This document shows, piece by piece, positions 10,435-20,405 of a stretch of DNA of 64,000 bases (position 1 is its first letter; each line of letters begins with the position of its first letter). Both the position numbers and the translations under genes were made by a program. The notes under the pieces are model-generated. The model searched no databases. It was not told the origin of the DNA and worked only from the letters and a program-made list of their open reading frames with translations. Origin of the DNA: Arsenophonus sp031446165 (GTDB lineage: Bacteria > Pseudomonadota > Gammaproteobacteria > Enterobacterales > Enterobacteriaceae); assembly GCA_031446165.1 (NCBI GenBank), contig CP132905.1:682001-746000 (forward strand). Reading direction: 5' to 3'.

Positions 10435-11355
10435 TTATTTCGCTAAATCTAAAAGCTTTTTAACTAATTCTGAAAACTTCAAACCAGCTTCTTTTGCAGC
10501 CATAGGTACTAAACTATGATTAGTCATTCCAGGTGAAGTGTTGATTTCTAATAAATAAAAACTATTATTATCTTTTATAAGATCTACACGTGCACAACCT
10601 ATACAACCAAGAGATTGATAAGCATTTAATGCCAATTTATGTAATAATAATTCTTCTTTTGAATTTAAACCGCTAGGACAAAAATATTGTGTTTTATTAG
10701 AAATATATTTTGAATTATAATCATAAAAATCCTCTTTTGATTGAATACGAATAATAGGAAGTACTAAATCATCTATAATTGCAACAGTATATTCTTCTCC
10801 CTCTAAATATTTTTCAATTAATACATTTTCATCATAACAACAAGCTACTTTTAGGGCCATTCGTAATTCAGAAAAATCTTTTACTTTACTTATTCCAATA
10901 CTGGAACCTGCAGAATTTGGTTTTACAATAACAGGCAAACCTAAATGATCAACAGACTCAAAAAGTACTTTATCAGATATTATCTCTATTTTTTTTTTAT
11001 ACAATAATACAGAGGGTATTATCGGTAACCCTATGCCACTCCATAACTGTTTAGTTCTAGTTTTATCAATTGAAAGTGAAGAAGCTAAAACACCACTTCC
11101 AGTATATGGTAATCTCAAATACTCTAACACTCCCTGTATTGTACCATCTTCACCACCTCTACCATGTAATGCAATAAATACTTTTTTATAACAAGCTTTT
11201 TTTAGTTGAATCAGAGAAACAGTTTTAATATCTACTGGATATGCATCTACTCCAGAATTTATTAATCCATTTACTACAGCTTTACCAGATTCTAGTGATA
11301 CTCTCCTCTCGGAAGAAGCACCACCTAAAAGTACTGCAACTTTATCATCATGCAT
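10435..11355 (-). CDS. ddlB: D-alanine--D-alanine ligase
   Basis: ATP-grasp ligase making the D-Ala-D-Ala dipeptide that MurF adds to peptidoglycan precursors. It has 306 residues, the E. coli DdlB length. Motifs: VLLGGASSERRVSLESG at the start, HGRGGEDGTIQGVLEYL near 64, the ATP-grasp VKPNSAGSSIGISKV near 145, and the metal-binding LLEINTSPGMTNHSLVP near 270. It lies between murC (11-base gap) and ftsQ. Confidence 0.98.
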   Translation of the reverse strand: MHDDKVAVLLGGASSERRVSLESGKAVVNGLINSGVDAYPVDIKTVSLIQLKKACYKKVFIALHGRGGEDGTIQGVLEYLRLPYTGSGVLASSLSIDKTRTKQLWSGIGLPIIPSVLLYKKKIEIISDKVLFESVDHLGLPVIVKPNSAGSSIGISKVKDFSELRMALKVACCYDENVLIEKYLEGEEYTVAIIDDLVLPIIRIQSKEDFYDYNSKYISNKTQYFCPSGLNSKEELLLHKLALNAYQSLGCIGCARVDLIKDNNSFYLLEINTSPGMTNHSLVPMAAKEAGLKFSELVKKLLDLAK

Positions 11356-11366
11356 AATACTTGCCT

Positions 11367-12836
11367 TTATTGCTTAAAACTGGATCGGAAATATGTATTA
11401 GCTAAATGACGTGCTATTTTAGCAATATTTCCAGCTCCTTGTATTAGTATTAAATCATTATCTTCTATAATTGATGCTAATGTTTTATTAATTTTACCAT
11501 GTTCAGAAACAAAAATTGGATTCAATTTACCTCTATTACGAATTGTTCGACATAATGATTGACTATCCTTACCAGGAATAAACTCTTCACCTGCAGAATA
11601 TACATCTAGCATCAACAAAACATCTACCTGTTCTAAAATATCAACAAAATCATTATATAAATCACGTGTGCGAGTATATCTATGTGGTTGAAAAACCATT
11701 ACAACACGTTTATTATTCCAACCTTCTCTAATCGCTTTAATAGTAGCACGAACTTCTGTTGGATGATGACCATAATCATCTACTAACATAACACTACCAT
11801 TTTTTCCATTAATATTTATTAAAGGAAAATTACCTAAAAACTCAAAACGTCGACTAGTTCCTGCAAAATTTTTTAATGCAAAAAAAATATCATTGTCATC
11901 AATGCCTTCTTCTATCGCAGCTGTAATAGCTGCAGTAGCATTCAGTGCATTATGACGACCAGGTACATTTAATGTACATATCAAATCATTTTTATTTTTT
12001 CTAGATATTGTAAAAAAACCTTGATTGGCAATTTGCTTATAAGAACTAATACATATATCTGCATCATCACTAAAACCATAAGTTGTAACATAACAATTTA
12101 TTTTGGGAATTAAAGACCGTACTACAGGATCATCGATACATAATACTGCACGACCATAAAATGGTAAATTATCTAAAAAATCAATAAATGTTTTCTTTAA
12201 TTTTTTGAAATTTCCATCATAAGTTTCCATATGATCAGCTTCAATATTTGTTATAACAGCAACCAATGGGTGTAAATATAAAAAAGATGCATCACTCTCA
12301 TCGGCTTCTACAATTAAATAACGACTGCCACCTAAACGTGCATACACCCCTGCTGTTTTCAATAAACCACCGTTAATAAAAGTTGGATCTAACCCTGCTT
12401 GCATATAAATACTAGAAATCATAGCTGTAGTTGTTGTTTTTCCATGAGTACCTGCAATAGCAATACCATAACGAAAACGCATCAACTCAGCTAACATTTC
12501 AGCACGTCGAACAACAGGAATACGTGCTGCACGTGCTGCAATAATTTCTGGATTATCTGAAGAGATTGCTGTAGATACCACTACAACAGATGCATTCATA
12601 ATATTTTCTGGACGATGACTAAAAAATATTTTCACACCACATTGTATCAATTTTTGAGTCACTTCATTGGGTAATACATCAGACCCACTGATTTTATAAC
12701 CTTCATGAGCTAATACTGTAGCAATACCACCCATACCAGAACCACCTATACCAACAAAATGAAGATGCTTTACACAACGCATTTCTGGAACTATTGCTCT
12801 TAATTTGATTAATTGTTGTATATTTTCTGTAACCAT
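11367..12836 (-). CDS. murC: UDP-N-acetylmuramate--L-alanine ligase
   Basis: Adds L-alanine to UDP-MurNAc, the first amino acid of the peptide stem. The 489-residue protein carries the UDP-binding HFVGIGGSGMGGIA near 25, the Mur ATPase loop AGTHGKTTTTAM near 126, EADESDASFLYL near 172 and DDYGHHPTEVRAT near 350. The gene stands between murG (42-base gap) and ddlB in the dcw order. Confidence 0.98.
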   Translation of the reverse strand: MVTENIQQLIKLRAIVPEMRCVKHLHFVGIGGSGMGGIATVLAHEGYKISGSDVLPNEVTQKLIQCGVKIFFSHRPENIMNASVVVVSTAISSDNPEIIAARAARIPVVRRAEMLAELMRFRYGIAIAGTHGKTTTTAMISSIYMQAGLDPTFINGGLLKTAGVYARLGGSRYLIVEADESDASFLYLHPLVAVITNIEADHMETYDGNFKKLKKTFIDFLDNLPFYGRAVLCIDDPVVRSLIPKINCYVTTYGFSDDADICISSYKQIANQGFFTISRKNKNDLICTLNVPGRHNALNATAAITAAIEEGIDDNDIFFALKNFAGTSRRFEFLGNFPLININGKNGSVMLVDDYGHHPTEVRATIKAIREGWNNKRVVMVFQPHRYTRTRDLYNDFVDILEQVDVLLMLDVYSAGEEFIPGKDSQSLCRTIRNRGKLNPIFVSEHGKINKTLASIIEDNDLILIQGAGNIAKIARHLANTYFRSSFKQ

Positions 12837-12878
12837 TTTTATGGTATCTTTAAATTTTCTTTAATAAAGAATATTTTT

Positions 12879-13946
12879 TTATTTAACAATATCCATCAAC
12901 GTTTCTGCTATACGTTGAGTAGAATCTGTAATTGACATGGTGCGAGCTTTTTTAGACATTTCTAATAAATCCATACGATTCCATTTATTAAATAATTTTA
13001 ACAATGCATCTATTGAAAAATATGGTTGTTCAATAATTGTTGCTGCTTTTACTTTTTCTAAAATGACAGCATTCCAGTATTGTTGTCGATCTTTATGCTG
13101 AAATGGAACAAAAATAGCAGCTAAACCAATAACAGAAATTTCACTTACTGTTAAAGCACCAGCACGACAAATAATAACATCCGCCCAAGCATAGGCTTCA
13201 CCTATATCATCAATAAATTCTGTAATTTTATAAATAACATTTTTATTGCATAATTTTTTGTATAAAGATTTTGTAATTTCTTGATTATTTTTGCCAGTTT
13301 GATGAAAAATGATAATTTTTTTATTTAATTTCACTGCCAGTTGTGGCAGTATTTGATTAAAAATATTTGCTCCTTGACTACCTCCCATTACTAATACTTG
13401 AATAGAACCACTACGATTGAAAAATCGTTTTTCAGGATCGGGTAATCCTAATATATCTTCACGAATTGGGTTACCTACTACCATTGCATGAGGAAAAGCA
13501 CCAGGAAATGCTTGTAAAATACATTTTGAAATTTTTGCTAAACATCGATTAGTTAATCCAGCTACAGCATTTTGTTCATGTAATACAATTGGGATATTGC
13601 ATAACCAAGCTGCAATAACTCCTGGAAAGGAGATATATCCTCCCATTCCCAATACAATATCAGGATGATAATTTTTTATAATAAGTTTTGCTTGTTTTAT
13701 TGCATGAATAATTTCAAAAAATGCTACAAAAAATGCTAAAAAACCTTTATTACGTAAACCTGAAATTTTTATAAATTTAATATTAATTCCGTGTTTAGGA
13801 ACTAAATCTGCTTCCATTCTATTAGCGGTACCTAACCAACAAACATCCCAACCATAAACTTGTAAATATTTAGCTACAGTTAATCCGGGAAAAATATGTC
13901 CCCCGGTACCACCTGCCATTACCATAAGACGTTTTGGTTTTTTCAT
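12879..13946 (-). CDS. murG: UDP-GlcNAc:lipid I N-acetylglucosaminyltransferase MurG
   Basis: Peripheral inner-membrane glycosyltransferase that turns lipid I into lipid II. The 355 residues match E. coli length. The glycine-rich GGTGGHIFPG near 12, the second loop LGMGGYISFPG near 100, VMGGSQGANIFN near 190 and the donor-binding CRAGALTVSEI near 262 with PFQHKDRQQYWNA are all present. It follows ftsW by 14 bases. Confidence 0.98.
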   Translation of the reverse strand: MKKPKRLMVMAGGTGGHIFPGLTVAKYLQVYGWDVCWLGTANRMEADLVPKHGINIKFIKISGLRNKGFLAFFVAFFEIIHAIKQAKLIIKNYHPDIVLGMGGYISFPGVIAAWLCNIPIVLHEQNAVAGLTNRCLAKISKCILQAFPGAFPHAMVVGNPIREDILGLPDPEKRFFNRSGSIQVLVMGGSQGANIFNQILPQLAVKLNKKIIIFHQTGKNNQEITKSLYKKLCNKNVIYKITEFIDDIGEAYAWADVIICRAGALTVSEISVIGLAAIFVPFQHKDRQQYWNAVILEKVKAATIIEQPYFSIDALLKLFNKWNRMDLLEMSKKARTMSITDSTQRIAETLMDIVK

Positions 13947-13960
13947 TTATCTTTTCTTCC

Positions 13961-15142
13961 TTATCTTATAAAAGCTTGTATTTTTTGAATACGTGTTTCA
14001 AAATCAATACGTAATAAAATAGCAATATTAATTACCATAATTGATAAGCTGGAACCACCATAACTAATTAATGGCAATGTCAATCCTTTAGTGGGTAACA
14101 TTCCTATAGTAGCGCCGATATTCAATAATACTTGACAAGTAAACCATATACTAATACAACATGCTAAATAACCTGAAAAACATTGATCCATATCTAAAGC
14201 TAATTTTCCAATCATCAATCCACGAAAAACTATATAAAATAGCATTAACAATACAAAAATTGCACCAATATAACCTAATTCTTCAGCTAAAACAGAAAAA
14301 ATAAAATCAGTGTGTGCTTCAGGTAAATATTCTAATTTTTGAATAGAATTACCTAAACCCTCTCCCAATAATTCACCACGTCCAAATGCTATTAAAGATT
14401 GTATTAATTGATATCCAGTATCAAAAGGATCTGCCCATGGATTCAAAAAAGAAGTAAGTCTACGAAATCGATAAGGTTCAAAATAAACTAAAACAAAAAA
14501 ACTGCATATACAAATAATGATACCTATAAGAAAAGGTATTAATTTAGCACCAGCTATAAACAACAATGCTAATGTTGTAATAACTAAGATAATAACTGTA
14601 CCTAAATCAGGTTCTAATAATAATAAAATTGCCATTAATATTAAAATACAAATTGGCTTTACAAATCCTAAAAACTTATTTTTTACCTCATCAATTTTTC
14701 TTACTAAATAACTAGATATATAACAAAACAATGCTAATTTAGAAAATTCAGCAGGTTGTATATTTACAATACCAAAATTAATCCAACGTGAAGCTCCATT
14801 AAATGAACGTCCAATAATAATTACTGCTAATAAAAATAATATTGAAATTATTAAAAATAAAAAATTATGTTTCTCCCACCATATCATAGATATATTTAAT
14901 ACTAAAAAAGCTAAAACAAATGATAGGATAAGATAAATAATATCACGTTTAGCAAAAAAAAATGGATCTTTCATCAAATGTTCTCCAATGGAGACAGAAG
15001 CTGAAGTCACCATAATAAAACCAATGATGCTTAAAATTAATGTTATCCAAACTAAACTACGATCATAAAGTAGTACGTCAATAGCATTCTTACTAGATGC
15101 ATTAAAAAGAATTTTCAATTTTTTATAATTAAAGATTGACAT
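13961..15142 (-). CDS. ftsW: lipid II polymerase / division protein FtsW
   Basis: SEDS-family integral membrane glycosyltransferase that polymerises septal glycan with FtsI. The 393 residues hold about ten hydrophobic segments. SEDS signatures include GASRWINFGIVNIQPAE near 123, the EPDLGT stretch near 178 and KGLTLPLISYGGSSL near 355. Its start overlaps the last 28 bases of murD, consistent with coupled translation. Confidence 0.97.
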   Translation of the reverse strand: MSIFNYKKLKILFNASSKNAIDVLLYDRSLVWITLILSIIGFIMVTSASVSIGEHLMKDPFFFAKRDIIYLILSFVLAFLVLNISMIWWEKHNFLFLIISILFLLAVIIIGRSFNGASRWINFGIVNIQPAEFSKLALFCYISSYLVRKIDEVKNKFLGFVKPICILILMAILLLLEPDLGTVIILVITTLALLFIAGAKLIPFLIGIIICICSFFVLVYFEPYRFRRLTSFLNPWADPFDTGYQLIQSLIAFGRGELLGEGLGNSIQKLEYLPEAHTDFIFSVLAEELGYIGAIFVLLMLFYIVFRGLMIGKLALDMDQCFSGYLACCISIWFTCQVLLNIGATIGMLPTKGLTLPLISYGGSSLSIMVINIAILLRIDFETRIQKIQAFIR

Positions 15143-16452
15143 TTATGTAATTTTTTTACTAATTGAGTAAACGTTTCACCCCGTTGTTCAAAATTATCAA
15201 ATTGATCAAAACTAGCGCAAGCTGGTGATAACAAGACAACATCTCCAGATTTAACTTTTCTTATAATAACGTGCAAACATTGCTCCATTGTATCTAAAAG
15301 TAAACTATTGGGGCTTAATTTAGCTAATTGATGTCCATCATAACCAAAACAACATAGTTTAATATTTCTATTTGAAATATAAGATTTTAATCTTGAAAAA
15401 TCTGCCAATTTTCCTTCTCCACCTAATAATAAATACAATGTACCTGATACTGTTAAACTTTTTAAAGCTGCTTTTGTACTATGCACATTGGTTGCTTTAG
15501 AATCATTAATATACTTAACACCTTTATATTCATATATCAATTGACATCGATGTGGCAATCCTCCATATTGAGTTAATGCTATCAAACTTGATTTACGGGG
15601 GATCCCTATTGCATCAGCTAAAGCTAATGCAGCTAAAACATTTAAATAATTATGTTGTCCAATTAAACGTATTTTTTTCGTATCTATAACAGATGTACCC
15701 TTTATCTCTAGTTTGTTACTAAAAGTATTTAATGTATACGTTCCAGCATTAATACCAAAACTTAAAGAAGATACATGATAAAAAGGTGAAGGCCAAGTTT
15801 TTGGATCTTGCTTGTTAATAATACAAAGTTTAGCATTTTTATAAATCCGTAACTTAGCCGTGCAATATTGTATGAATCCTTCTGGATAACGATCCATATG
15901 ATTTTCAGTGACATTTAAAATAGTTGCCACCTTTGCTTTTAAACTAAATGTCGTTTCAAGCTGAAAACTAGATAATTCTAATACATAAAAATCATATTCT
16001 TGATCTAATAATGTCAAAACTGGGATTCCAATATTACCACCAAGACCTACTTTACAATTAGCAACTTTTGCCATCTCAGTAACTAATGTTGCAACAGTAC
16101 TTTTTCCATTAGAACCAGTTATACAAACTATCGGCTTATTTATTTCCCGACAAAATATCTCAATATCACCAATAATTTCAATATTTTTATCAGCTGCCAT
16201 TTTTAATTCTGGTGTATCAAGAGATATACCAGGACTCACAACAATTAAATTAGCACTCATCAACCATTTTTTATTAAAACCACCACTATATAACATTATT
16301 TTTTTAGATAAATTATTTTTGTATGGTGGAATTATTCTTGTATCAATTACACGAGGCATAATATTGCGAGAAAGAAAAAAATTAACACAAGACAAACCTG
16401 TTTTACCTAAACCAACAATAACAATTTTCATACCACAATAATTTATTGCCAT
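15115..16452 (-). CDS. murD: UDP-N-acetylmuramoyl-L-alanine--D-glutamate ligase
   Basis: Adds D-glutamate (made by MurI, also in this window) to the peptidoglycan precursor. I chose the ATG at 16452: it gives 445 residues starting MAINYCGMKIVIVGLGKTGLSC, in register with E. coli (438). The mraY stop and this start also overlap as TAATG. The open frame extends 19 codons further upstream, but that stretch lies wholly inside mraY. Motifs: ITGSNGKSTVATLV near 110, NVTENHMDRY near 180 and LLSPACASFDQFDNFEQRG near the C-terminus. Confidence 0.97.
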   Translation of the reverse strand: MAINYCGMKIVIVGLGKTGLSCVNFFLSRNIMPRVIDTRIIPPYKNNLSKKIMLYSGGFNKKWLMSANLIVVSPGISLDTPELKMAADKNIEIIGDIEIFCREINKPIVCITGSNGKSTVATLVTEMAKVANCKVGLGGNIGIPVLTLLDQEYDFYVLELSSFQLETTFSLKAKVATILNVTENHMDRYPEGFIQYCTAKLRIYKNAKLCIINKQDPKTWPSPFYHVSSLSFGINAGTYTLNTFSNKLEIKGTSVIDTKKIRLIGQHNYLNVLAALALADAIGIPRKSSLIALTQYGGLPHRCQLIYEYKGVKYINDSKATNVHSTKAALKSLTVSGTLYLLLGGEGKLADFSRLKSYISNRNIKLCCFGYDGHQLAKLSPNSLLLDTMEQCLHVIIRKVKSGDVVLLSPACASFDQFDNFEQRGETFTQLVKKLHKCQSLIIKN

Positions 16453-17534
16453 TAGCGTACCTTTAAGGTTACTAATCCAATTAGTACTAATATTAATGAT
16501 ATAATCCAAAAACGTACAATAACTCTAGGTTCAGGCCATCCCTTTAATTCATAATGATGATGAATAGGTGCCATAAGAAAAATACGTTGACCACACATTT
16601 TAAATGAAATCACTTGTAAAATTACTGATAAAGTTTCAATAACAAATATACCACCCATAATCAGTAATAAAAATTCTTGTCTAATTAAAACTGCAATAGT
16701 ACCTAACACCCCACCTAATGCTAAAGATCCCACATCACCCATAAAAACTTGTGCAGGATAAGTATTAAACCATAAAAACCCTAAACCAGCTCCTACAATA
16801 GCAGAACAAACAATAACTAATTCAGCGGCATAAGTAATATAAGGAATACTCAAATAATTAGCAAAATTAAAATTACCTGTTGCCCAAGCTACTAAAGCAA
16901 AACCAAAAGAAATAAAAACTGTTGGCATAATAGCTAATCCATCTAATCCATCAGTTAAATTAACTGCATTACTAGTGCCTACAATTACAAAGTATGTTAA
17001 AACAATATACAGTAAACCAAGTTGAGGCATCATATCTTTTAAAAATGGCACCACAAATACAGTTACCGGAGTATCATGACCAGTAATGTACAATATAAAT
17101 GCTATACTCAAAGATAATATTGATTGCCAGAAATATTTCCAACGCGCAATTAAACCTTTTGAATCTTGAGAAATAATTTTTTTATAATCATCTATAAACC
17201 CAATAATACCATATCCCAATAATATAAATAATACATACCATACATAAGGATTTGTTAATTTTGTCCACAAAAGTGTAGAAATTAAAATAGAAAATAAAAT
17301 TAATATACCTCCCATTGTAGGAGTACCATGTTTACTAAAATGTGATTTTGGTCCTTCATGACGCACAATTTGATTTATTTGTAATTTTTGCAGATAAGCA
17401 ATTAAACGATCTCCAATCCAAAGTGAAATACCTAATGCAGTTAACAAGCTCGTAATGGCTCGAAATGTCAAATAAGAAAAAAGATGAAATCCAGAAAAAT
17501 ATTGAACTAAATACTTAGCTAACCAAACTAACAT
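16452..17534 (-). CDS. mraY: phospho-MurNAc-pentapeptide translocase MraY
   Basis: Integral membrane enzyme transferring phospho-MurNAc-pentapeptide to undecaprenyl phosphate, making lipid I. It has 360 residues, as in E. coli, with about ten membrane segments. Signatures visible are HFSKHGTPTMGGI near 65-77, the acidic DDYKK near 115, NLTDGLDGLA near 190 and PIHHHYELKGWPEPRV near 323. It overlaps the murF end by 7 bases and the murD start by 1 base. Confidence 0.98.
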   Translation of the reverse strand: MLVWLAKYLVQYFSGFHLFSYLTFRAITSLLTALGISLWIGDRLIAYLQKLQINQIVRHEGPKSHFSKHGTPTMGGILILFSILISTLLWTKLTNPYVWYVLFILLGYGIIGFIDDYKKIISQDSKGLIARWKYFWQSILSLSIAFILYITGHDTPVTVFVVPFLKDMMPQLGLLYIVLTYFVIVGTSNAVNLTDGLDGLAIMPTVFISFGFALVAWATGNFNFANYLSIPYITYAAELVIVCSAIVGAGLGFLWFNTYPAQVFMGDVGSLALGGVLGTIAVLIRQEFLLLIMGGIFVIETLSVILQVISFKMCGQRIFLMAPIHHHYELKGWPEPRVIVRFWIISLILVLIGLVTLKVR

Positions 17535-18910
17535 AAAAAGTACTCCTTCACAAAATTTACAATTTCTTCCATCCTTTTATTACGTGACCCTTTAACTAAA
17601 ACAGACACGATATCATGTTCTTTCATTAACGAAATTAGTCTTTTGATTAATTTTTCTTTAGAAGTAAAATGTTCCCCAAAAAAACTTTTTTTGCTAATAA
17701 GCATGCTGTTATATCCAACACTTAAAACCATATTAATTTTCATTTTACAAATAGCTGTACCAACTTTTTCATGATAAATCTCACTTTTATCTCCTAATTC
17801 ATCCATATCACCAATAACTAAAATACGATACTCTTGCATTTGAGACAAAACATCAGCAGCTGCAATCATGGAACCTATATTTGCATTATAAGTATCATCT
17901 AAAATTATTTTTCCTGGTTTTAAAAAAATTGGATATAATCGACCAAATATAGACTTACAAGAACATAATCCAATACAGATTTTATCGAGTTTTGCACCAA
18001 CAGACATTGCTAATGCACTAGCTGCTAACGCATTAGAAATATTATGTTTACCGGGTAATGGTAAATTTATTAAAATAAAACCTTTTAGTGTATGCAATTC
18101 AAATTTTGTATGAATAGAACTTATAGAAATATTTTCTGCATAAAAATTAGCTTCTTTTTTTTTTGTTATAGAAAAAAACCAAACAGTTTGTTGTTTATTA
18201 AAACAATATTGCCAATTTTTCCAATCATGACTAGCTAGATTCATAATAGCTGTACCATTTTTTTTTAATCCTGAAAAAATTTCTCCTTTAGCTCTAGCAA
18301 TATTTCTAAATGAACCAAAACCTTGTATATGTGAAGGAAATAAATTATTAATTAATACACTGTCTGGTTTAACAATATGAGTAATATACTCAATTTCACC
18401 AATATGATTAGCACCTATTTCAATAACTACATACTTATGCTCTCTTGTTAACTGAAATAATGTCAAAGCTACACCAACAAAATTATTGTAATTACCAAAA
18501 GTAAAAAGTGTTTTTCCACATTGAGATAAAATATTTGATACCATTTCTTTCACTGAAGTTTTACCAGAAGATCCTGTTATGGCGACTACTTTAGCTACAC
18601 TTTTTGATCGAACCCAAGCCGCTAATTTTCCCATTGCTACATATGTATCTTTAACAATTACTTGTGGACAAAAAACCTTTAATGGATAATTAACTAATAA
18701 TGCTACTGAACCATTTTTTATGACATTTTTTGCAAAATCATGGCCATCATAACGTATACCTTTCAATGCAATAAACAAAGAATTTACAGAACAAATACGG
18801 CTATCAGTTGTTACTGAATTCAGTAAGAATTTACCCGCTTCATCATCATAAATATGATACAGAATACCTTCGGTAATAATAGCTACCTTTTTTAAGGAAA
18901 TTGGAATCAT
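17528..18910 (-). CDS. murF: UDP-MurNAc-tripeptide--D-Ala-D-Ala ligase MurF
   Basis: Adds the D-Ala-D-Ala dipeptide from DdlB to complete the UDP-MurNAc-pentapeptide. The 460-residue protein has the N-terminal substrate domain (VTTDSRICSVNSLFIALKG), the Mur ATPase loop ITGSSGKTSVKEM near 112 and IEIGANHIGEIEY near 158. LDDTYNANIGSM lies near 333. It begins 4 bases after murE. Confidence 0.97.
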   Translation of the reverse strand: MIPISLKKVAIITEGILYHIYDDEAGKFLLNSVTTDSRICSVNSLFIALKGIRYDGHDFAKNVIKNGSVALLVNYPLKVFCPQVIVKDTYVAMGKLAAWVRSKSVAKVVAITGSSGKTSVKEMVSNILSQCGKTLFTFGNYNNFVGVALTLFQLTREHKYVVIEIGANHIGEIEYITHIVKPDSVLINNLFPSHIQGFGSFRNIARAKGEIFSGLKKNGTAIMNLASHDWKNWQYCFNKQQTVWFFSITKKKEANFYAENISISSIHTKFELHTLKGFILINLPLPGKHNISNALAASALAMSVGAKLDKICIGLCSCKSIFGRLYPIFLKPGKIILDDTYNANIGSMIAAADVLSQMQEYRILVIGDMDELGDKSEIYHEKVGTAICKMKINMVLSVGYNSMLISKKSFFGEHFTSKEKLIKRLISLMKEHDIVSVLVKGSRNKRMEEIVNFVKEYFLC

Positions 18911-18914
18911 TGCA

Positions 18915-20405
18915 TCAAATTAATCCTAATAATCGTGAAACAGTAAAACGATCAGAATAATATATACTACGGTTACCAATAACTTGATAATCTTCATGAC
19001 CTTTACCTGCAATTAATATTATATCATTTGTATTGGCCTCCATAATTACACTAGTAATGGCTTCTACTCTACCTGGAATCTTTTTAACTTTTTTAGTGTT
19101 ATGAAAACCAAGTAAAATATCATTTATAATCGTTTCTGATTTTTCATTGCGTGGATTATCATCTGTTAGCACTACAAAATCAGCATATTTTTCAGCTATA
19201 CTGCCCATTAATGCGCGTTTAGTTTTATCCCGATCACCACCACACCCAAATAGACACCACAACATACCAATACAATACATACGCACTTCAATTAATACTT
19301 TTTCTAACGCATCAGGTGTATGAGCATAATCTACGATAACAATTGGATGTTTTTCAGATTTAAAAACTTCCATTCGACCATGAATAGGTTGTAAAAAATT
19401 TAAAGATTCCATTATCATACATAATGGATATTCCAACATCAAAAATGTTGCTATAGCTAACATAATATTATTAACATTAAACTTACCTATTAATGGACTT
19501 TCAAACTTATGTTTTCCCCAAATTGAATTAAAGTAGATAATAGTTTTATGATCATAATAATACACTTTCTCTGCTAATATCCAAGCCCCACTCCAATTTT
19601 TAGGTATTCTATTCTTTATTGAAACTGCACATGCTTTAGGCAGTTTTTTCAACCACTTCAAACCAATATCATCATCTACATTAATAATTTGTTTCTCGGA
19701 TTCATGAGTAGAAAATAATAACCATTTTGCAGCTTCATAATTTTTTATATTACCATGATAATCAAGATGATCATGACTTAAGTTACTAAACAATATAACT
19801 TTAAAAGGAATAGAAGCAACACGATTTTGTATTAAACCATGAGATGATACTTCCATTGAAACAAAAGTAGCTTTTTTATCAACCAATAATTGTAAATCAG
19901 ATTGTATATCAATTGCTGAACCTGTCGTATGATTTTTATGTACAATGTGATTTAATATTCCATTACCAATTGTGCCCATAACGGCACTAATTTCACCCAA
20001 TCCTTTAGCTAATTGTGCTATTAAATAGCTAATAGTTGTTTTTCCATTTGTACCAGTTATACCAATTATTCGCAGTTTTTTTGCAGGATGATTATAAAAT
20101 TGCCCACCTAAAAATGATAAATGACTCTTTAAATTATGAATATATATTATTGGGATACCATTTATATATTGAACAATTTCATATGTTTCATTTTTTTCTC
20201 CTTCAGCAATAATTGCAGATACACCTTTTTTTATTGCTTCAGAAATATATTTTCTTCCATCTCTTTTATATCCCTTAACAGCTAAAAATAAATATCCAGT
20301 TTTTACTTTACGACTATCAAGAGTTATTCCTCTTAATATCTTATTCGGCACCTTAAAACCCATTGGAGCCAATAAATCTTGTAAATTACTATTGATCAAT
20401 TTCAT
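18915..20405 (-). CDS. murE: UDP-MurNAc-L-Ala-D-Glu--meso-diaminopimelate ligase MurE
   Basis: Adds meso-diaminopimelate to the stem peptide. In 496 residues it shows GITLDSRKVKTGYLFLAVKG, the ATPase loop GITGTNGKTTISYLI near 115, and DYAHTPDALEKVL near 345. The DDNPRNE box near 410 is typical of enzymes selecting diaminopimelate rather than lysine. Its start lies inside the end of ftsI (17-base overlap). Confidence 0.98.
   Translation of the reverse strand: MKLINSNLQDLLAPMGFKVPNKILRGITLDSRKVKTGYLFLAVKGYKRDGRKYISEAIKKGVSAIIAEGEKNETYEIVQYINGIPIIYIHNLKSHLSFLGGQFYNHPAKKLRIIGITGTNGKTTISYLIAQLAKGLGEISAVMGTIGNGILNHIVHKNHTTGSAIDIQSDLQLLVDKKATFVSMEVSSHGLIQNRVASIPFKVILFSNLSHDHLDYHGNIKNYEAAKWLLFSTHESEKQIINVDDDIGLKWLKKLPKACAVSIKNRIPKNWSGAWILAEKVYYYDHKTIIYFNSIWGKHKFESPLIGKFNVNNIMLAIATFLMLEYPLCMIMESLNFLQPIHGRMEVFKSEKHPIVIVDYAHTPDALEKVLIEVRMYCIGMLWCLFGCGGDRDKTKRALMGSIAEKYADFVVLTDDNPRNEKSETIINDILLGFHNTKKVKKIPGRVEAITSVIMEANTNDIILIAGKGHEDYQVIGNRSIYYSDRFTVSRLLGLI

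Noticed and set aside
16453..16509. Longer N-terminus for murD
   Set aside because: The 19 extra codons sit within mraY, and homology begins at the ATG at 16452.
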